Shown here piece by piece: positions 7,369 to 17,260 of a stretch of 64,000 nt of DNA; positions within the stretch are counted from its first letter, which is position 1, and the number at the start of each line of letters is the position of its first letter. The position numbers and the translations under genes are program-made. Origin of the DNA: CAWIHK01 sp963835935 (lineage in GTDB: Bacteria; Bacteroidota; Ignavibacteria; UBA10030; CAVZMI01); contig CAWIHK010000002.1 of the NCBI GenBank assembly GCA_963835935.1, forward strand, positions 682,001 to 746,000, written 5' to 3'. The notes beneath the pieces were generated by a model, which was given only the letters and a program-made list of their open reading frames with translations, had not been told where the DNA came from and did not search any database.

Positions 7369-9879
7369 TTACTTTTTATAATACCATTCACAATAATCTG
7401 TATATTTTCTTTCACCAGCTATTCCAATAACACTAATCTGGTTCTGACCCTGCTTTAATTTGATATTGTCCCAGATAATTTTATGTATGTCGGAATCAAT
7501 AAACTTCTTCGAAATAAATTCACCGTTAACGTACAATTCAACCTCATTCAAGTTTGTATAAATCGCTACACGAACAAGCGAATCTTTTCTTTCGGTGTTG
7601 CGCTTGCTGAGAATATGCAATGTCGGTTCATCGGACCAATTGGCTTTATAGAAATAAAATGCATCTTTCTTTGTTTGTCGATCATGTGTGATCAAACCTT
7701 TATAATTCATATAAGGTTTGTCGCCGCGTGTAGCATATGTCCAGCTAAAATCGAACATATTCCAAATAAATTTACACCATATATCTCTCCGGTCTTTTAT
7801 GTTGCGCCAAACTTCTTCATGGTACTGGTTCTGGTATTGCTCCGGAAAGTATCTGCCTTGCGGGTCAGGCCGGTTGGGATTTTCCTCTTGTTGAGAAATA
7901 CATGCTTCAGCTCCGTATTCACTTAGGCCGCCTTTTAAATCGGGATGTTCTTTATGCAGTTTATCGTACCAGGGAGAATAATCGCCGAAGTTGCCATAGT
8001 ACCAACCAAAATACCAATTCCATGCGATCACATCGGTCACAGAATGCCTCTGCGTCGGCTGAACAAAATCGGCCTGAGTTGTTAACCGGAATTTGTCAAG
8101 ATTTTTCGCAGTCTCATTGAGCACTTTTACATCATTTGCAGGAATATCGATTTCGTTATATAATCCCCAAAACAAAATCGAAGGATGGTTGTAGTTTTGT
8201 TTTATCAATTCTGTCAATTGTTCTTTGCAGTTCTGTAAATAGCCGGAGATATTTCCCCGATAGGCAGGTGTATTTGGAATTTCGGCCCATGCAACCAGGC
8301 CATTCTCGTCGCATAAACGATACATAATATCTGCCTGCTGATAATGGGCAAATCGAATACCGTTGGCTCCGATTTCTTTAATAAGTTCAAAATCTTTTTC
8401 ATGTTCCCTGTCGGTTAATGCCGGACCTTTTCCTTCCCATTCCTGATGACGGCAAACTCCGTACAAATTATAAGGTCTACCATTCAAAATAAGTCCGCTG
8501 TCTCGATCGACACTGTAATACCTCAAACCCAAAGGTTGTTCCAGCTCATCGATTGGATTTCCATTTATATCGGAAAGAATTATTTTCACTTTGTACAGAT
8601 AAGGATTTCTTTTCGCATCCCAAAGGTGTGGATTATCAACTTGAAAATTTCGAGTTTCCTGTATTTCAGAATTGTTGATGATAGAAAATTTTGTTTTATC
8701 CGTCGCAACTACTTTCCCGGAACTGTCAATAATTTCAGCAGAGAGAAAAGCTTCAATAGGAGCACCATCCTTTTTTTGATATTGCCAGCCGAACATTACC
8801 GAAGCTCCTCCGCCCAACTCATTGTATTCTATTTTCACCGAAACTTCTTTCCCGGCTTCGAAAGTTTTATCGTATGTTTTTTCCAATGGAGCGTGAGCTC
8901 CCCAATTATCGATCACATTTTTTCCATTCAAATACAATCGCGAGCCGTCATCACTTTTCAATATAAAACGGTATGTTCCTGAATTTTGAGGAATGAAACG
9001 GCCAGTCCACATAATTGAAAATCTATCAACAGGCATATCGTCAAAAGGAGCACCGTTCCCATAATTGAAAAGAATTTCTTCATCTACTCTGGAGTGAACT
9101 GGTTTCCCTTGGAAATCAGGATTTGAATAATACTCACCGTACAGGCCGGTACCTTTTTTCCCTTTTGGCGGCAGTAACTCCGACGATTTGGTTTGAGTAA
9201 TCGGTAAAGATCGGTAATCGATCAGTGTTTTAATATTTAAACTTGCAGAATTGTTCGATATGCTATCAACAGAAATATAAGCGCCGCATGAAGCATAATC
9301 GAGAGGAGAGATACAAAGACCGCTGGTGCTAAAAACAGTCACCGGCCTGTAGATCCCTCCGAATATAGGATATAAATATGTTCCGGATGGTGCAACATCC
9401 AATTGTGTGGCATTATTAACTTTAACAGACAGATTGTTCTTCTCTCCATTTCCGATGTAGGGTGTTATTTCGTATATAAATGCCGAATAGCCGCCTTTAT
9501 GTGTTCCCAGATAAATGCCGTTAAAAAATACATCAGAAACCAACGACACACCTTCGAACCGAATAAAATACCTGCTCGATTTGCTATCGCGATTCAGCAT
9601 GAAGTTAGTTCGATACCAGCCAATGCCTTGATAATAATTTGGCCCGTCGGTTAAAACATCCTGTGCATTCCATGTGTGGGGAACGGTAATATCCTGCCAG
9701 CCGGTTTCATCGATTGTTCCATCGCTCTCTGCCGAATAGATTTCACCTTTGTGAAATTTCCATTTATCTAATTTAAAATTATTTCTGTACTGCAAAAAAT
9801 CCTGGGAATTTGCATTTCTGTTCGACAGAAAAACAAATAGAATTATTCCTAATGCGAGAAACACTTTTTGTACGTTCAT
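7369..9879 (-). CDS. Glycoside hydrolase family 2 (beta-galactosidase-like) with inserted PA14 domain
   Basis: An 836-residue exported enzyme with a signal peptide of about 25 residues. The N-terminal GH2 sugar-binding jelly roll (residues 38-185) includes VPHTWN and YQGIGWYR. A PA14 carbohydrate-binding domain (about 246-370: GLYGEYYSNPDFQG, LKSDDGSRLYLNG) is inserted before the immunoglobulin-like domain ends. The GH2 TIM barrel (about 460-750) carries the acid/base E576 in WGLYNE and the nucleophile E654 in GLSEYG. A C-terminal beta domain follows. It should hydrolyse a beta-galactoside or related beta-glycan outside the cytoplasm; exact specificity cannot be read. There is no T9SS domain, so a periplasmic location is likely. 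No transporter or PUL genes adjoin. Confidence 0.92.
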   Translation of the reverse strand: MNVQKVFLALGIILFVFLSNRNANSQDFLQYRNNFKLDKWKFHKGEIYSAESDGTIDETGWQDITVPHTWNAQDVLTDGPNYYQGIGWYRTNFMLNRDSKSSRYFIRFEGVSLVSDVFFNGIYLGTHKGGYSAFIYEITPYIGNGEKNNLSVKVNNATQLDVAPSGTYLYPIFGGIYRPVTVFSTSGLCISPLDYASCGAYISVDSISNNSASLNIKTLIDYRSLPITQTKSSELLPPKGKKGTGLYGEYYSNPDFQGKPVHSRVDEEILFNYGNGAPFDDMPVDRFSIMWTGRFIPQNSGTYRFILKSDDGSRLYLNGKNVIDNWGAHAPLEKTYDKTFEAGKEVSVKIEYNELGGGASVMFGWQYQKKDGAPIEAFLSAEIIDSSGKVVATDKTKFSIINNSEIQETRNFQVDNPHLWDAKRNPYLYKVKIILSDINGNPIDELEQPLGLRYYSVDRDSGLILNGRPYNLYGVCRHQEWEGKGPALTDREHEKDFELIKEIGANGIRFAHYQQADIMYRLCDENGLVAWAEIPNTPAYRGNISGYLQNCKEQLTELIKQNYNHPSILFWGLYNEIDIPANDVKVLNETAKNLDKFRLTTQADFVQPTQRHSVTDVIAWNWYFGWYYGNFGDYSPWYDKLHKEHPDLKGGLSEYGAEACISQQEENPNRPDPQGRYFPEQYQNQYHEEVWRNIKDRRDIWCKFIWNMFDFSWTYATRGDKPYMNYKGLITHDRQTKKDAFYFYKANWSDEPTLHILSKRNTERKDSLVRVAIYTNLNEVELYVNGEFISKKFIDSDIHKIIWDNIKLKQGQNQISVIGIAGERKYTDYCEWYYKK

Positions 9880-10030
9880 CTTTTGACCAATCCAATTTAA
9901 CGATGTCGTAATTTAAATTTTTCAATATCCAAAGCAGTTGAGAAAATAGCGCCTGACTTCTGGTGAATAAAAGAAGTTGCTGAAGGCAATTTAGGTGAAG
10001 ATGCGAAGCATCGTAGCCTTTTATCCGCTG

Positions 10031-10636
10031 TCAGCTGATGTCTGCATCTTTCTTTTTTATTCTTTGCAGTATTCCCTTTCCAGCACTAAACCCATTTCCT
10101 AATTTTTTCCCGAGATTCCAATACTCACGGACTTCGGCACAATATACAAGCGGGTTCACTTTGGAAATATCTATTCTTGCTCTATTCGAAAGATCCATTT
10201 TATCCTCATCAATGTGTGTCTCGACTATTTCACCCAGGATCATAATCCAGTCATTCAATGCAATTTCTTGTGTTACCCGACACTCCATATTGTATGGACA
10301 TTCTTTAATTATTGGCGTATTAATCTTTGAACTCTTAATAGGAGTAAAATTAACATCATCAAACTTATTCCTATTTCTCCCTGTGACCAAACCACAATAA
10401 TCCGTCTTTTCAAAGTAATCGGCTGATGGAATATTAACAGTAAACTCCTTTGACTTTCTAATTATCTCCAACGAGTATCGAGTCTTCTTCAGTGAAATAC
10501 CGATAGTTGGAGGTGTGGATCCCACAATTCCAATCCAGGATACTGTAATAAGATTAAGCTTATTTTTTGTCTTACTCACAATCAGTGCGGCAGGAACTGG
10601 AAAAATCACATCAGATGGGCCAAGTTGCTTTTTCAT
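10031..10636 (-). CDS. Flavin reductase-like FMN-binding protein
   Basis: A 201-residue protein of the flavin reductase-like split-barrel family. It has the FMN-binding N-terminal pattern PVPAALIVSKTKNKLNLITVSW, the core TPPTIGISLKKTRYS and the NIPSADYFEKTDYCGLVTGR segment. Such proteins bind FMN and reduce flavin, or act as flavoredoxin-like electron carriers. Start supported by AGAGGA upstream. It is monocistronic, sitting between the GH2 gene and the histidine kinase on the same strand. The physiological partner is unknown. Confidence 0.85.
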   Translation of the reverse strand: MKKQLGPSDVIFPVPAALIVSKTKNKLNLITVSWIGIVGSTPPTIGISLKKTRYSLEIIRKSKEFTVNIPSADYFEKTDYCGLVTGRNRNKFDDVNFTPIKSSKINTPIIKECPYNMECRVTQEIALNDWIMILGEIVETHIDEDKMDLSNRARIDISKVNPLVYCAEVREYWNLGKKLGNGFSAGKGILQRIKKKDADIS

Positions 10637-10770
10637 TTTATCCTCTCAGTTTCAAGGTGCAGATTTCAAACTGCGTAATGATGCAATGCGTACTTTTTTT
10701 GTATCAGTTCCATGAACGTTATTTTTTTACATCGGCCTGAATTATCCTGGACAGCAGTGTGTTTTTATCT

Positions 10771-12288
10771 TTATTGCGAAATCCACGCGTCTCCACCAAC
10801 TTGTGATGACGCGATTCGAGATGGCTCCCGTGATTCAACAAGTGGAATAAAAAAGTAGAATGTTGCTCCTCTTCCCGGTTCGCTTTCTGCCCGAATGAAT
10901 CCTCCGTGCCGCTGGATGATGCGATGTACGGTTGCAAGTCCGATGCCTGTTCCCGGAAAATCCTTTGCATTGTGCAAACGCTGGAAAGCTCCGAACAGTT
11001 TGTCTTTGTATTGCATGTCAAAACCAACTCCGTTATCACGGACACAGCACACAGTCACTCCATCGATCTCCGATTTTATGAATTCAATTCGTGCATCATG
11101 AGTTTTCGAAGTAAATTTCCACGCGTTATTCAAAAGATTTCCTAATGCAATCAAAAGTAAATTCCTGTCTCCCCAAACAACAATATTGTTTTCGACGTAT
11201 ATTTCAACATTCCTTCCACGATCGGATTCCTGAAGCTCGGCAAGTATTGCTCTAGCCATTGTACTGAGATTTACCGATTCGAGTATAATAGTTTGTTGCA
11301 TCACTTGTGAAAATTTAAGTAGATTATCAATCAGGCCATTCATCTTTTCACCCGACGATCTTATCCGGCGGAGAAAATCTCTCGCGCCTTCATTAAGATC
11401 TTGGCCGAAATCCTGCTCGATCGCTTCATTAAAACCGAGGATGCTCCGCAGCGGTGCACGCAAGTCGTGAGAAACCGAATAACTGAAACTCTCAAGTTCC
11501 TTGTTTGCCGCTTCGAGTTTTATTGTCTTTTCTTGCAATTCCTTATTTTGGTTTTCTATGATTTTATTTTTCTCTTCAAGTTTGATTCGCATTGCGCGGT
11601 TTATTCGATATGCATAAAACGTGATCGTTCCCAGCGATAATAATAAGAAAAGAAAAGCGATTGTTGTAATCAAAGCGTTTTGTTGTTTCTTAACAACCTC
11701 GTGTTCTTTTTTCAACAACTCTTCAGCAAGGCGAATCATCTCTACCTCGTCTGCCCGTGTTTGTCCGAGTGTGAGAAGCTCCGGCATGAACTGAAGGTTA
11801 TGTGCATGGATATTTTCTTCGTCAATCTCAAATCCGACGGATGCATTCGATTGAGTCGGATCTGTGAAGTTAACCATGATCTTATCTGAAGAAGGGCAAT
11901 TATCGGTCACGAGCAGAACCGGTTTCCCAAGTATTCTGTCGACGAATGTGGATATATCTGAACAATGATCTTTTCCGATGAATACTAATTGAGCTGAACT
12001 TAGCTGTCCTACATCTTTCTGAGTCACAATCTCGATGGGTTTTTGCTTCATCGATCTCTCGGCAGTAAGGCGATGAAGAACATGGTGGAATGTCGTGTCA
12101 TCGGAGAAAAGTACTATTCGAAATTTCTCTAAAGAATTCTCGTTGGGCCACTCGACGAGTTCCGCAATTCGTAAAAGATATGTACATTTAACGACAGTTG
12201 GCGAGATATTGTCCTGCGCGAAAAGGTGTAACTGATTAGCAGCTCCTAGAAATAAAAGACAGGCACACCAAAACATCCTCTTTTTCAT
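10771..12288 (-). CDS. Sensor histidine kinase with periplasmic YfiR-like domain
   Basis: A 505-residue membrane kinase. It has a signal peptide (1-24), then a periplasmic YfiR-like (DUF4154) domain (about 28-175: KCTYLLRIAELVEWP, LVFIGKD, PVLLVTD), one transmembrane helix (206-227) and a coiled coil (233-266). The HisKA domain has H274 in SVSHDLRAPL. The HATPase_c domain has an N box around ALGNLLNNAWKF (381-392), DNGVGFD (418-424) and GTGIGLAT (446-453). It autophosphorylates on H274 in response to an envelope signal. No response regulator is adjacent, so it is an orphan kinase. GAGGATTACCGA precedes the ATG. Confidence 0.92.
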   Translation of the reverse strand: MKKRMFWCACLLFLGAANQLHLFAQDNISPTVVKCTYLLRIAELVEWPNENSLEKFRIVLFSDDTTFHHVLHRLTAERSMKQKPIEIVTQKDVGQLSSAQLVFIGKDHCSDISTFVDRILGKPVLLVTDNCPSSDKIMVNFTDPTQSNASVGFEIDEENIHAHNLQFMPELLTLGQTRADEVEMIRLAEELLKKEHEVVKKQQNALITTIAFLFLLLSLGTITFYAYRINRAMRIKLEEKNKIIENQNKELQEKTIKLEAANKELESFSYSVSHDLRAPLRSILGFNEAIEQDFGQDLNEGARDFLRRIRSSGEKMNGLIDNLLKFSQVMQQTIILESVNLSTMARAILAELQESDRGRNVEIYVENNIVVWGDRNLLLIALGNLLNNAWKFTSKTHDARIEFIKSEIDGVTVCCVRDNGVGFDMQYKDKLFGAFQRLHNAKDFPGTGIGLATVHRIIQRHGGFIRAESEPGRGATFYFFIPLVESREPSRIASSQVGGDAWISQ

Positions 12289-12629
12289 TCGGTAATCCTC
12301 TAACCTTAATCACAATTCGCAAATAAAAAAACAACTCATCAAAAAAATCAAAACCACACTCTTCCTTTTCAATGGCACCGGACTAACAAATTTTTTTTCC
12401 CTTCAATTATTCACTCAAGTCACTTTTTAAGGATGTCCATTTCAGTGCAATATCATTTCTTTTTAATATAATGTCAAGCAGCTTGTGAACAATTTAATGA
12501 GTAATGAAAAGATTCGGAATCCCGGCAAATATTAAGCAAAAAAAATCTAACCGAACAGTATTTGCTGTTTTTTCGCTTTTTTCGTACCTTAAATGTTGAC
12601 TTTAAAAATTATTAAAACAGGAGTATTCA
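12289..12629. other. Divergent intergenic region between histidine kinase and tig
   Basis: 341 bases without a gene. A short hairpin AACAG-TATTTG-CTGTT followed by T residues lies at 12554-12573. A TTGACT box at 12596-12601 is too close to the tig start to be its -35 with normal spacing. The promoters for the two divergent genes must be here, but I cannot place them confidently. Confidence 0.4.
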
Positions 12630-13901
12630 TTGGAAGTTACAGTCAAAGCATTACCCGGAAGTTCAGAAGAAGTAGAAATATCAGCTCATGCCGACGAAAT
12701 AGTTCCCTATCTCGAAGATGCAATTGAAAAACATCGGGCATCTATCACTTATCCGGGATTCCGGAAAGGCAAAGTTCCATTAGAAATTGTGAAGAAGTTA
12801 TTCGGCGAGAGCATCGAAAACGAATCGTTGGATGAAATTGCAAATCAACTTTTCAGGAAAACAGCTGAGGAAAAAAAGCTTCATCCCATCGGCGATCCGG
12901 TGATGACCGACATCGATTACAAGCGCGGCGAATTATTCCGGTTTAAAGTAAAGTACGACACTTTCCCGACATTCGAACTAAACACTTATAAAGGAATTAA
13001 AATTACAAAACCGATCCACACGGTAACCGACGAAGACGTTCAAGCGGAAATTCTTCGCTTACGCCGGTATAACAGCACACGGGAAGACGCTGAAAAAATT
13101 GAGAATGAAGAATATGTTGCGACTGTTGATATACAAGCCCTCGACGATGGCGGAACTCCTATCCTCGGACAAAAAGAAAAAGACGTTGCTATTTACCTCG
13201 CACAGGAAGATTTGGTTCCGGAAGTCAAAAATGCAATACTGGGATCGTCAGTCGGTTCGGAACACACCGTGAAGTATACGATAAAGCATGAAGAACATTC
13301 GCACGAACATCATTCTCTTATCACCGTGAAAAAAGTACAAAAGGTTGTACTTCCGGAATTTAATGATGAATTTGTAAAGAAGATTAGCCGCGAAAAAATG
13401 TCCGCAACGGCTGAATTTTTAACTTCGATGCGGAAAGATCTTGAGAGCTACTGGAAGGATCGCTCGGAACGAGTTGCGTTCGATTCACTCCAGCGCAAAA
13501 TCGTCGATGCACATCAATTCGACGTCCCTGAATCGATGATAAAAGCATTTATCGATCAACTCGTTGAAGATTATAAAAATGAACAACCGGGAAAGAAACT
13601 TCCTGCCAATTTTGACAGTAAAGAATTTGAAGAGAAGAACCATGACATGGCGAAGGATCAGGTAAAATGGTTTCTCTTGAAAGAGAAAATACAGGAACAA
13701 GAGAAAATCACACTTGATGAAAACGATTATGAGGCTCTGGCAGAAACCGAAGCATCAAGGATCGGAATTGAAAAAGAACGTCTCGTAAAATTCTACAAGG
13801 AATCTAAATCGGTGCCGGAAAAAATTCTTTCAAAGAAACTGAACAATTTCCTGATTGCACAATCCGAAATTACCGAGAACGAAACGCGGGAACAGTTTTA
13901 A
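12630..13901 (+). CDS. tig: Trigger factor (ribosome-associated chaperone)
   Basis: A 423-residue trigger factor: the ribosome-binding domain carries the signature GFRKGKVP (43-50), followed by a degenerate PPIase domain (about 150-240) and a long helical C-terminal chaperone domain. It binds ribosomal protein uL23 at the exit tunnel and shields nascent chains. The start is TTG at 12630 with CAGGAG at 12618-12623; no ATG is available near the conserved N-terminus. An unusual His-rich stretch HEEHSHEHH lies at 220-228 within the PPIase region. It is followed closely by clpP and clpX, the order common in bacteria. Confidence 0.95.
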   Translation: MEVTVKALPGSSEEVEISAHADEIVPYLEDAIEKHRASITYPGFRKGKVPLEIVKKLFGESIENESLDEIANQLFRKTAEEKKLHPIGDPVMTDIDYKRGELFRFKVKYDTFPTFELNTYKGIKITKPIHTVTDEDVQAEILRLRRYNSTREDAEKIENEEYVATVDIQALDDGGTPILGQKEKDVAIYLAQEDLVPEVKNAILGSSVGSEHTVKYTIKHEEHSHEHHSLITVKKVQKVVLPEFNDEFVKKISREKMSATAEFLTSMRKDLESYWKDRSERVAFDSLQRKIVDAHQFDVPESMIKAFIDQLVEDYKNEQPGKKLPANFDSKEFEEKNHDMAKDQVKWFLLKEKIQEQEKITLDENDYEALAETEASRIGIEKERLVKFYKESKSVPEKILSKKLNNFLIAQSEITENETREQF

Positions 13902-13915
13902 TTCAAGGGGTATAT

Positions 13916-14524
13916 ATGACTATTTACAATCAATTAGTTCCGATCGTTGTGGAATCCACCGGCCGAGGTGAAAGAGCATATGATATTTATTCGCGTCTTT
14001 TAAAAGAACGGATCATATTCATTGGAACGCCGATCGATGATACGGTGGCAAGCCTGACCATTGCTCAGCTTCTTTTCCTTGCTTCTGAGAATCCGGAGAA
14101 GGATATTCAATTGTATATCAATAGTCCGGGCGGAAGCGTTAGCGCCGGTTTGGCAATCTACGACACAATGCAATTTGTTCGGCCGGAAGTCGCCACAACA
14201 TGCGTCGGACTCGCTGCGAGCATGGCGGCGATACTTCTCACAGGCGGAGCAAAAGGAAAACGAGCAGGTTTGCCGAATTCCCGCATCATGATTCACCAGC
14301 CGTGGGGCGGAGTCCAGGGAACAGCGAGTGATATTCGCATTCAGGCAGAAGAAATTTTAAAATCCAAAAAACGATTAAACGAAATTCTCGCATTCCATAC
14401 CGGCAAATCGGTCGACCAGGTACAACAGGATACGGATCGAGACCATTATATGGCTTCTGAAGAAGCGAAAACCTACGGTTTGATAGACAATGTGCTGATT
14501 AAAAAGAAGATCGAGAAAAAATAA
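13916..14524 (+). CDS. clpP: ATP-dependent Clp protease proteolytic subunit
   Basis: A 202-residue serine peptidase with the ClpP triad S102 (LAASMAA), H127 (MIHQP) and D176 (DRDHYM), spaced 25 and 49 residues as in E. coli ClpP. SPGGSVSAGLAIYD (70-83) forms the oxyanion region. It makes the tetradecameric degradation chamber that works with ClpX, encoded 18 bases downstream. AAGGGG lies 5 bases before the ATG. It sits between tig and clpX on the same strand with short gaps, so co-transcription is likely. Confidence 0.97.
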   Translation: MTIYNQLVPIVVESTGRGERAYDIYSRLLKERIIFIGTPIDDTVASLTIAQLLFLASENPEKDIQLYINSPGGSVSAGLAIYDTMQFVRPEVATTCVGLAASMAAILLTGGAKGKRAGLPNSRIMIHQPWGGVQGTASDIRIQAEEILKSKKRLNEILAFHTGKSVDQVQQDTDRDHYMASEEAKTYGLIDNVLIKKKIEKK

Positions 14525-14542
14525 CTTTACACTGGAGATAGC

Positions 14543-15805
14543 ATGACACAACGACCGCGTAATCCGGAAAATATACGATGTTCGTTTTGCGGACGCTACG
14601 CCGATGAAGCTACAAGTATCATCGCCGGGCCTGGAGTTTACATTTGCGATCAATGCGTCGAACATTCTGTTGAAATTATACGGAGCAACAACGCCGCTTT
14701 TGCATCTGAAAAGAAAAAAGAACAACAATCGATGCTCCAGCCGCAAGAAATTAAAAAAGCGCTGGATGAACATGTTGTCGGACAGGAGATAGCGAAAAAA
14801 ATTCTGGCGGTCGCGGTTTACAATCATTACAAACGCATCGACGCACAATCTCCGGAAAATATGGATGACGTGCTGATCGAAAAAAGCAATATCCTTTTTA
14901 TCGGGCCGACCGGCACCGGTAAGACTATGCTTGCGCAAACACTTGCTAAAATTCTCGACGTTCCCTTCGCCATCGCGGATGCCACAACACTGACCGAGGC
15001 AGGATACGTCGGCGACGATGTTGAAACCATTCTCGTGTACTTACTCCAGAATGCCGACTACGACGTCGAACGCGCGGAACGCGGTATTGTCTACATCGAT
15101 GAGATCGACAAGATTGCGCGAAAAAGCGATAGCGCCTCGATCACACGCGACGTTTCCGGCGAAGGTGTTCAGCAAGCGCTGCTGAAAATTGTGGAAGGAA
15201 CGATTGCCGGAGTTCCACCAAAAGGCGGGCGTAAACATCCGGAACAAAGTTTGATCAATGTTAACACAAAGAACATTCTATTTATTTGCGGCGGCGCTTT
15301 TGAGGGAATCGAAAAAATCATCCAGCGCCGGGTGTCACAGAATCCGATAGGCTTCGGAGCAGAATTGCGCGTCCGGAAAGAAGAAAATGTCGACGATTTT
15401 TTGAAGCTCGTCGAACCCGACGATCTATTGAAATACGGATTAATTCCTGAGTTCGTGGGCAGGCTTCCTGTGATCGCGACATTGCATTCTCTCGACGAAA
15501 AAGCGCTTCTCAGCATTCTTACTGAACCGAAAAACGCCATCATCAAACAGTACAATAAATTATTCGCGATGGAAGGCGTCGAATTGGAATTCGAGGAAGA
15601 TGCGCTGCAAGCGGTCGTTCAGAGAGCAATGGAACGCGGCACCGGCGCCCGCGCCCTCCGATCAATAATCGAAGATGTGATGCTCGATATAATGTATCAC
15701 CTTCCGTCGCGACAAAACGTAACAAAGTGCATCATCACAAAAGAAACCATCACACGCAAGCACGAGCCGATTTATTTGTATGAAGAGAAGAAAGCGTCGG
15801 CGTAA
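14543..15805 (+). CDS. clpX: ATP-dependent Clp protease ATP-binding subunit ClpX
   Basis: A 420-residue AAA+ unfoldase. The N-terminal zinc-binding domain has C13, C16, C35 and C38. Walker A is GPTGTGKT (121-128), the GYVG pore loop is at 154-157 and Walker B is VYIDEID (183-189). The IGF loop that docks on ClpP is at 269-271 (NPIGFG), and the sensor-2 GARALR follows near the C-terminus. It unfolds tagged substrates and feeds them to ClpP, encoded just upstream. All key residues are present and the length is normal. Confidence 0.97.
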   Translation: MTQRPRNPENIRCSFCGRYADEATSIIAGPGVYICDQCVEHSVEIIRSNNAAFASEKKKEQQSMLQPQEIKKALDEHVVGQEIAKKILAVAVYNHYKRIDAQSPENMDDVLIEKSNILFIGPTGTGKTMLAQTLAKILDVPFAIADATTLTEAGYVGDDVETILVYLLQNADYDVERAERGIVYIDEIDKIARKSDSASITRDVSGEGVQQALLKIVEGTIAGVPPKGGRKHPEQSLINVNTKNILFICGGAFEGIEKIIQRRVSQNPIGFGAELRVRKEENVDDFLKLVEPDDLLKYGLIPEFVGRLPVIATLHSLDEKALLSILTEPKNAIIKQYNKLFAMEGVELEFEEDALQAVVQRAMERGTGARALRSIIEDVMLDIMYHLPSRQNVTKCIITKETITRKHEPIYLYEEKKASA

Positions 15806-15810
15806 AAGAA

Positions 15811-15842
15811 CAAGATAAAAATTGAGATCAAGATTAAGGTTT
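15811..15842 (+). repeat. Degenerate purine hexamer tract, locus 3
   Basis: AAGATA/AAATTG/AGATCA/AGATTA/AGGTTT-type hexamers fill the short gap between clpX and pdxJ, in the coding direction of clpX. Confidence 0.6.
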
Positions 15843-15862
15843 AAAAAAGCAAGGATAGATTG

Positions 15863-16579
15863 ATGCAGCTATCGATTAACATAGATCATGTAGCGACTTT
15901 ACGGGAAGCACGAGGCGGACTCGAACCGGATCCGGTTACCGCGGCAACAATATGTGAACTTGCCGGCGCCGAAGGAATTGTGTGCCATCTTCGTGAAGAC
16001 CGGCGTCACATCAACGATCGCGATCTGCATCTGCTTCGCGATACGGTAAAAACAAAACTCGATCTCGAGATGGCCGCCACCGATGAGATAATCAAGATCG
16101 CCATAGAAACAAAACCGGAAATGGTAACACTAGTTCCTGAACGCCGGGAAGAATTGACGACGGAAGGTGGTATAGACGTTGTAAGCCGGAAGGAATTTTA
16201 CACTGACGTTGTGAAAAGATTTCATAAAGCAAAAATTCCTGTCAGCCTTTTCATAGAACCAGATAAAAATCAGATTGAAGCGGCGGCGGGCACGGGAACA
16301 GACATGATTGAAATTCATACCGGCCATTACGCAGATTCCCGCCGCGAGGAAGAGTACCGGAATCATCTATCCTTAATTAAAAACTCCGCAGTTTTCGGAA
16401 AAAAACTAGGCCTTAAAGTCAACGCCGGCCATGGTTTGAATTATGTGAATGTGGTTCCCATCGTATTAATACCTGAAATTTATGAGTTAAGTATCGGCCA
16501 TGCTGTAGTCGCACGATCTTTATTCGTCGGCCTCGATCAGGCAGTCAGAGATATGCTGGCTTTAGTGAAGGGGAAATAA
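15863..16579 (+). CDS. pdxJ: Pyridoxine 5'-phosphate synthase
   Basis: A 238-residue PdxJ: the hallmark NIDHVATLREARGG begins at residue 6. VCHLREDRRHINDRDL (around residue 40) and the phosphate-binding C-terminal NAGHGLNYVNV and GHAVVARSL follow. It condenses 3-amino-2-oxopropyl phosphate with deoxyxylulose-5-phosphate to give pyridoxine 5'-phosphate. ATG 15863 is preferred over the TTG three bases earlier; AAGGATAG is upstream. It follows clpX after a hexamer tract. Confidence 0.95.
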   Translation: MQLSINIDHVATLREARGGLEPDPVTAATICELAGAEGIVCHLREDRRHINDRDLHLLRDTVKTKLDLEMAATDEIIKIAIETKPEMVTLVPERREELTTEGGIDVVSRKEFYTDVVKRFHKAKIPVSLFIEPDKNQIEAAAGTGTDMIEIHTGHYADSRREEEYRNHLSLIKNSAVFGKKLGLKVNAGHGLNYVNVVPIVLIPEIYELSIGHAVVARSLFVGLDQAVRDMLALVKGK

Positions 16580-16630
16580 GTATATTCTGCCTTCGCGTGG
16601 ACACATTCGATTAATCTATCTAAAAACTTT

Positions 16631-17107
16631 TTAGCGCTCGTAATATCCTGTCATTGTAGCTTCAGCCAAAACATGTCCTTTTATTGCCTGGAAAAATCGT
16701 TCTCGCGTTGTTTTAACTGACAACGGAAGTGCCGAAATACTCAATGCATAAATCGTTGCAACATACGGATGAGCTCCGGAACCTGGCGGTGGAGAAGGAC
16801 CGTCATAACCATCGCCGCCACTGGTATTCTGTAATTCTTTCGAACCGCGCGGTATAGCATTTGTGCCCGAGATTCCTTCGGGCAGTATGGTCACGTACGA
16901 CGGAATATCGATTACAAACCAATGTACCCAATTTTTTGCAACGGGATGCGGATCGATTATCGATAAAGCGAATGATTTTGTTCCTGAGGGCGGGTCGGAC
17001 CAACGAAAACCGGGAGAAATATTCTCTCCCCCGCGAACACTCGAATGAACAAATTGGGTCGGGATAGTATCTCCATCACGGTAGGAAATACATTGAATAG
17101 CAAACAT
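16631..17107 (-). CDS. YbhB/YbcL-family PEBP-like protein
   Basis: A 158-residue phosphatidylethanolamine-binding-protein homologue of the bacterial YbhB/YbcL type. It shows SVRGGENISPGFRWSDPPSGTKSFAL, then the ligand-pocket motif DPHPVAKNWVHWFVIDIP, and GYDGPSPPPGSGAHPY with the conserved HPY. The start at 17107 is fixed by AGGAGG 5 bases upstream; longer in-frame starts add an unrelated prefix. There is no signal peptide, so it is cytoplasmic. The bacterial function is not well defined, though the fold binds small anionic ligands. Confidence 0.9.
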   Translation of the reverse strand: MFAIQCISYRDGDTIPTQFVHSSVRGGENISPGFRWSDPPSGTKSFALSIIDPHPVAKNWVHWFVIDIPSYVTILPEGISGTNAIPRGSKELQNTSGGDGYDGPSPPPGSGAHPYVATIYALSISALPLSVKTTRERFFQAIKGHVLAEATMTGYYER

Positions 17108-17260
17108 ATCGGCCTCCTGAATGTTTAGATACATTCTTGAAAAAGCCAGCAACGTACCGTGAATATAACAAGCCGAATGAATAGAATCAAATTGAATTGC
17201 GGAATTCACTCGCCTTTGATTTCAATCCGAAATGGAAAAAATACGTGTATGCAGTATACA

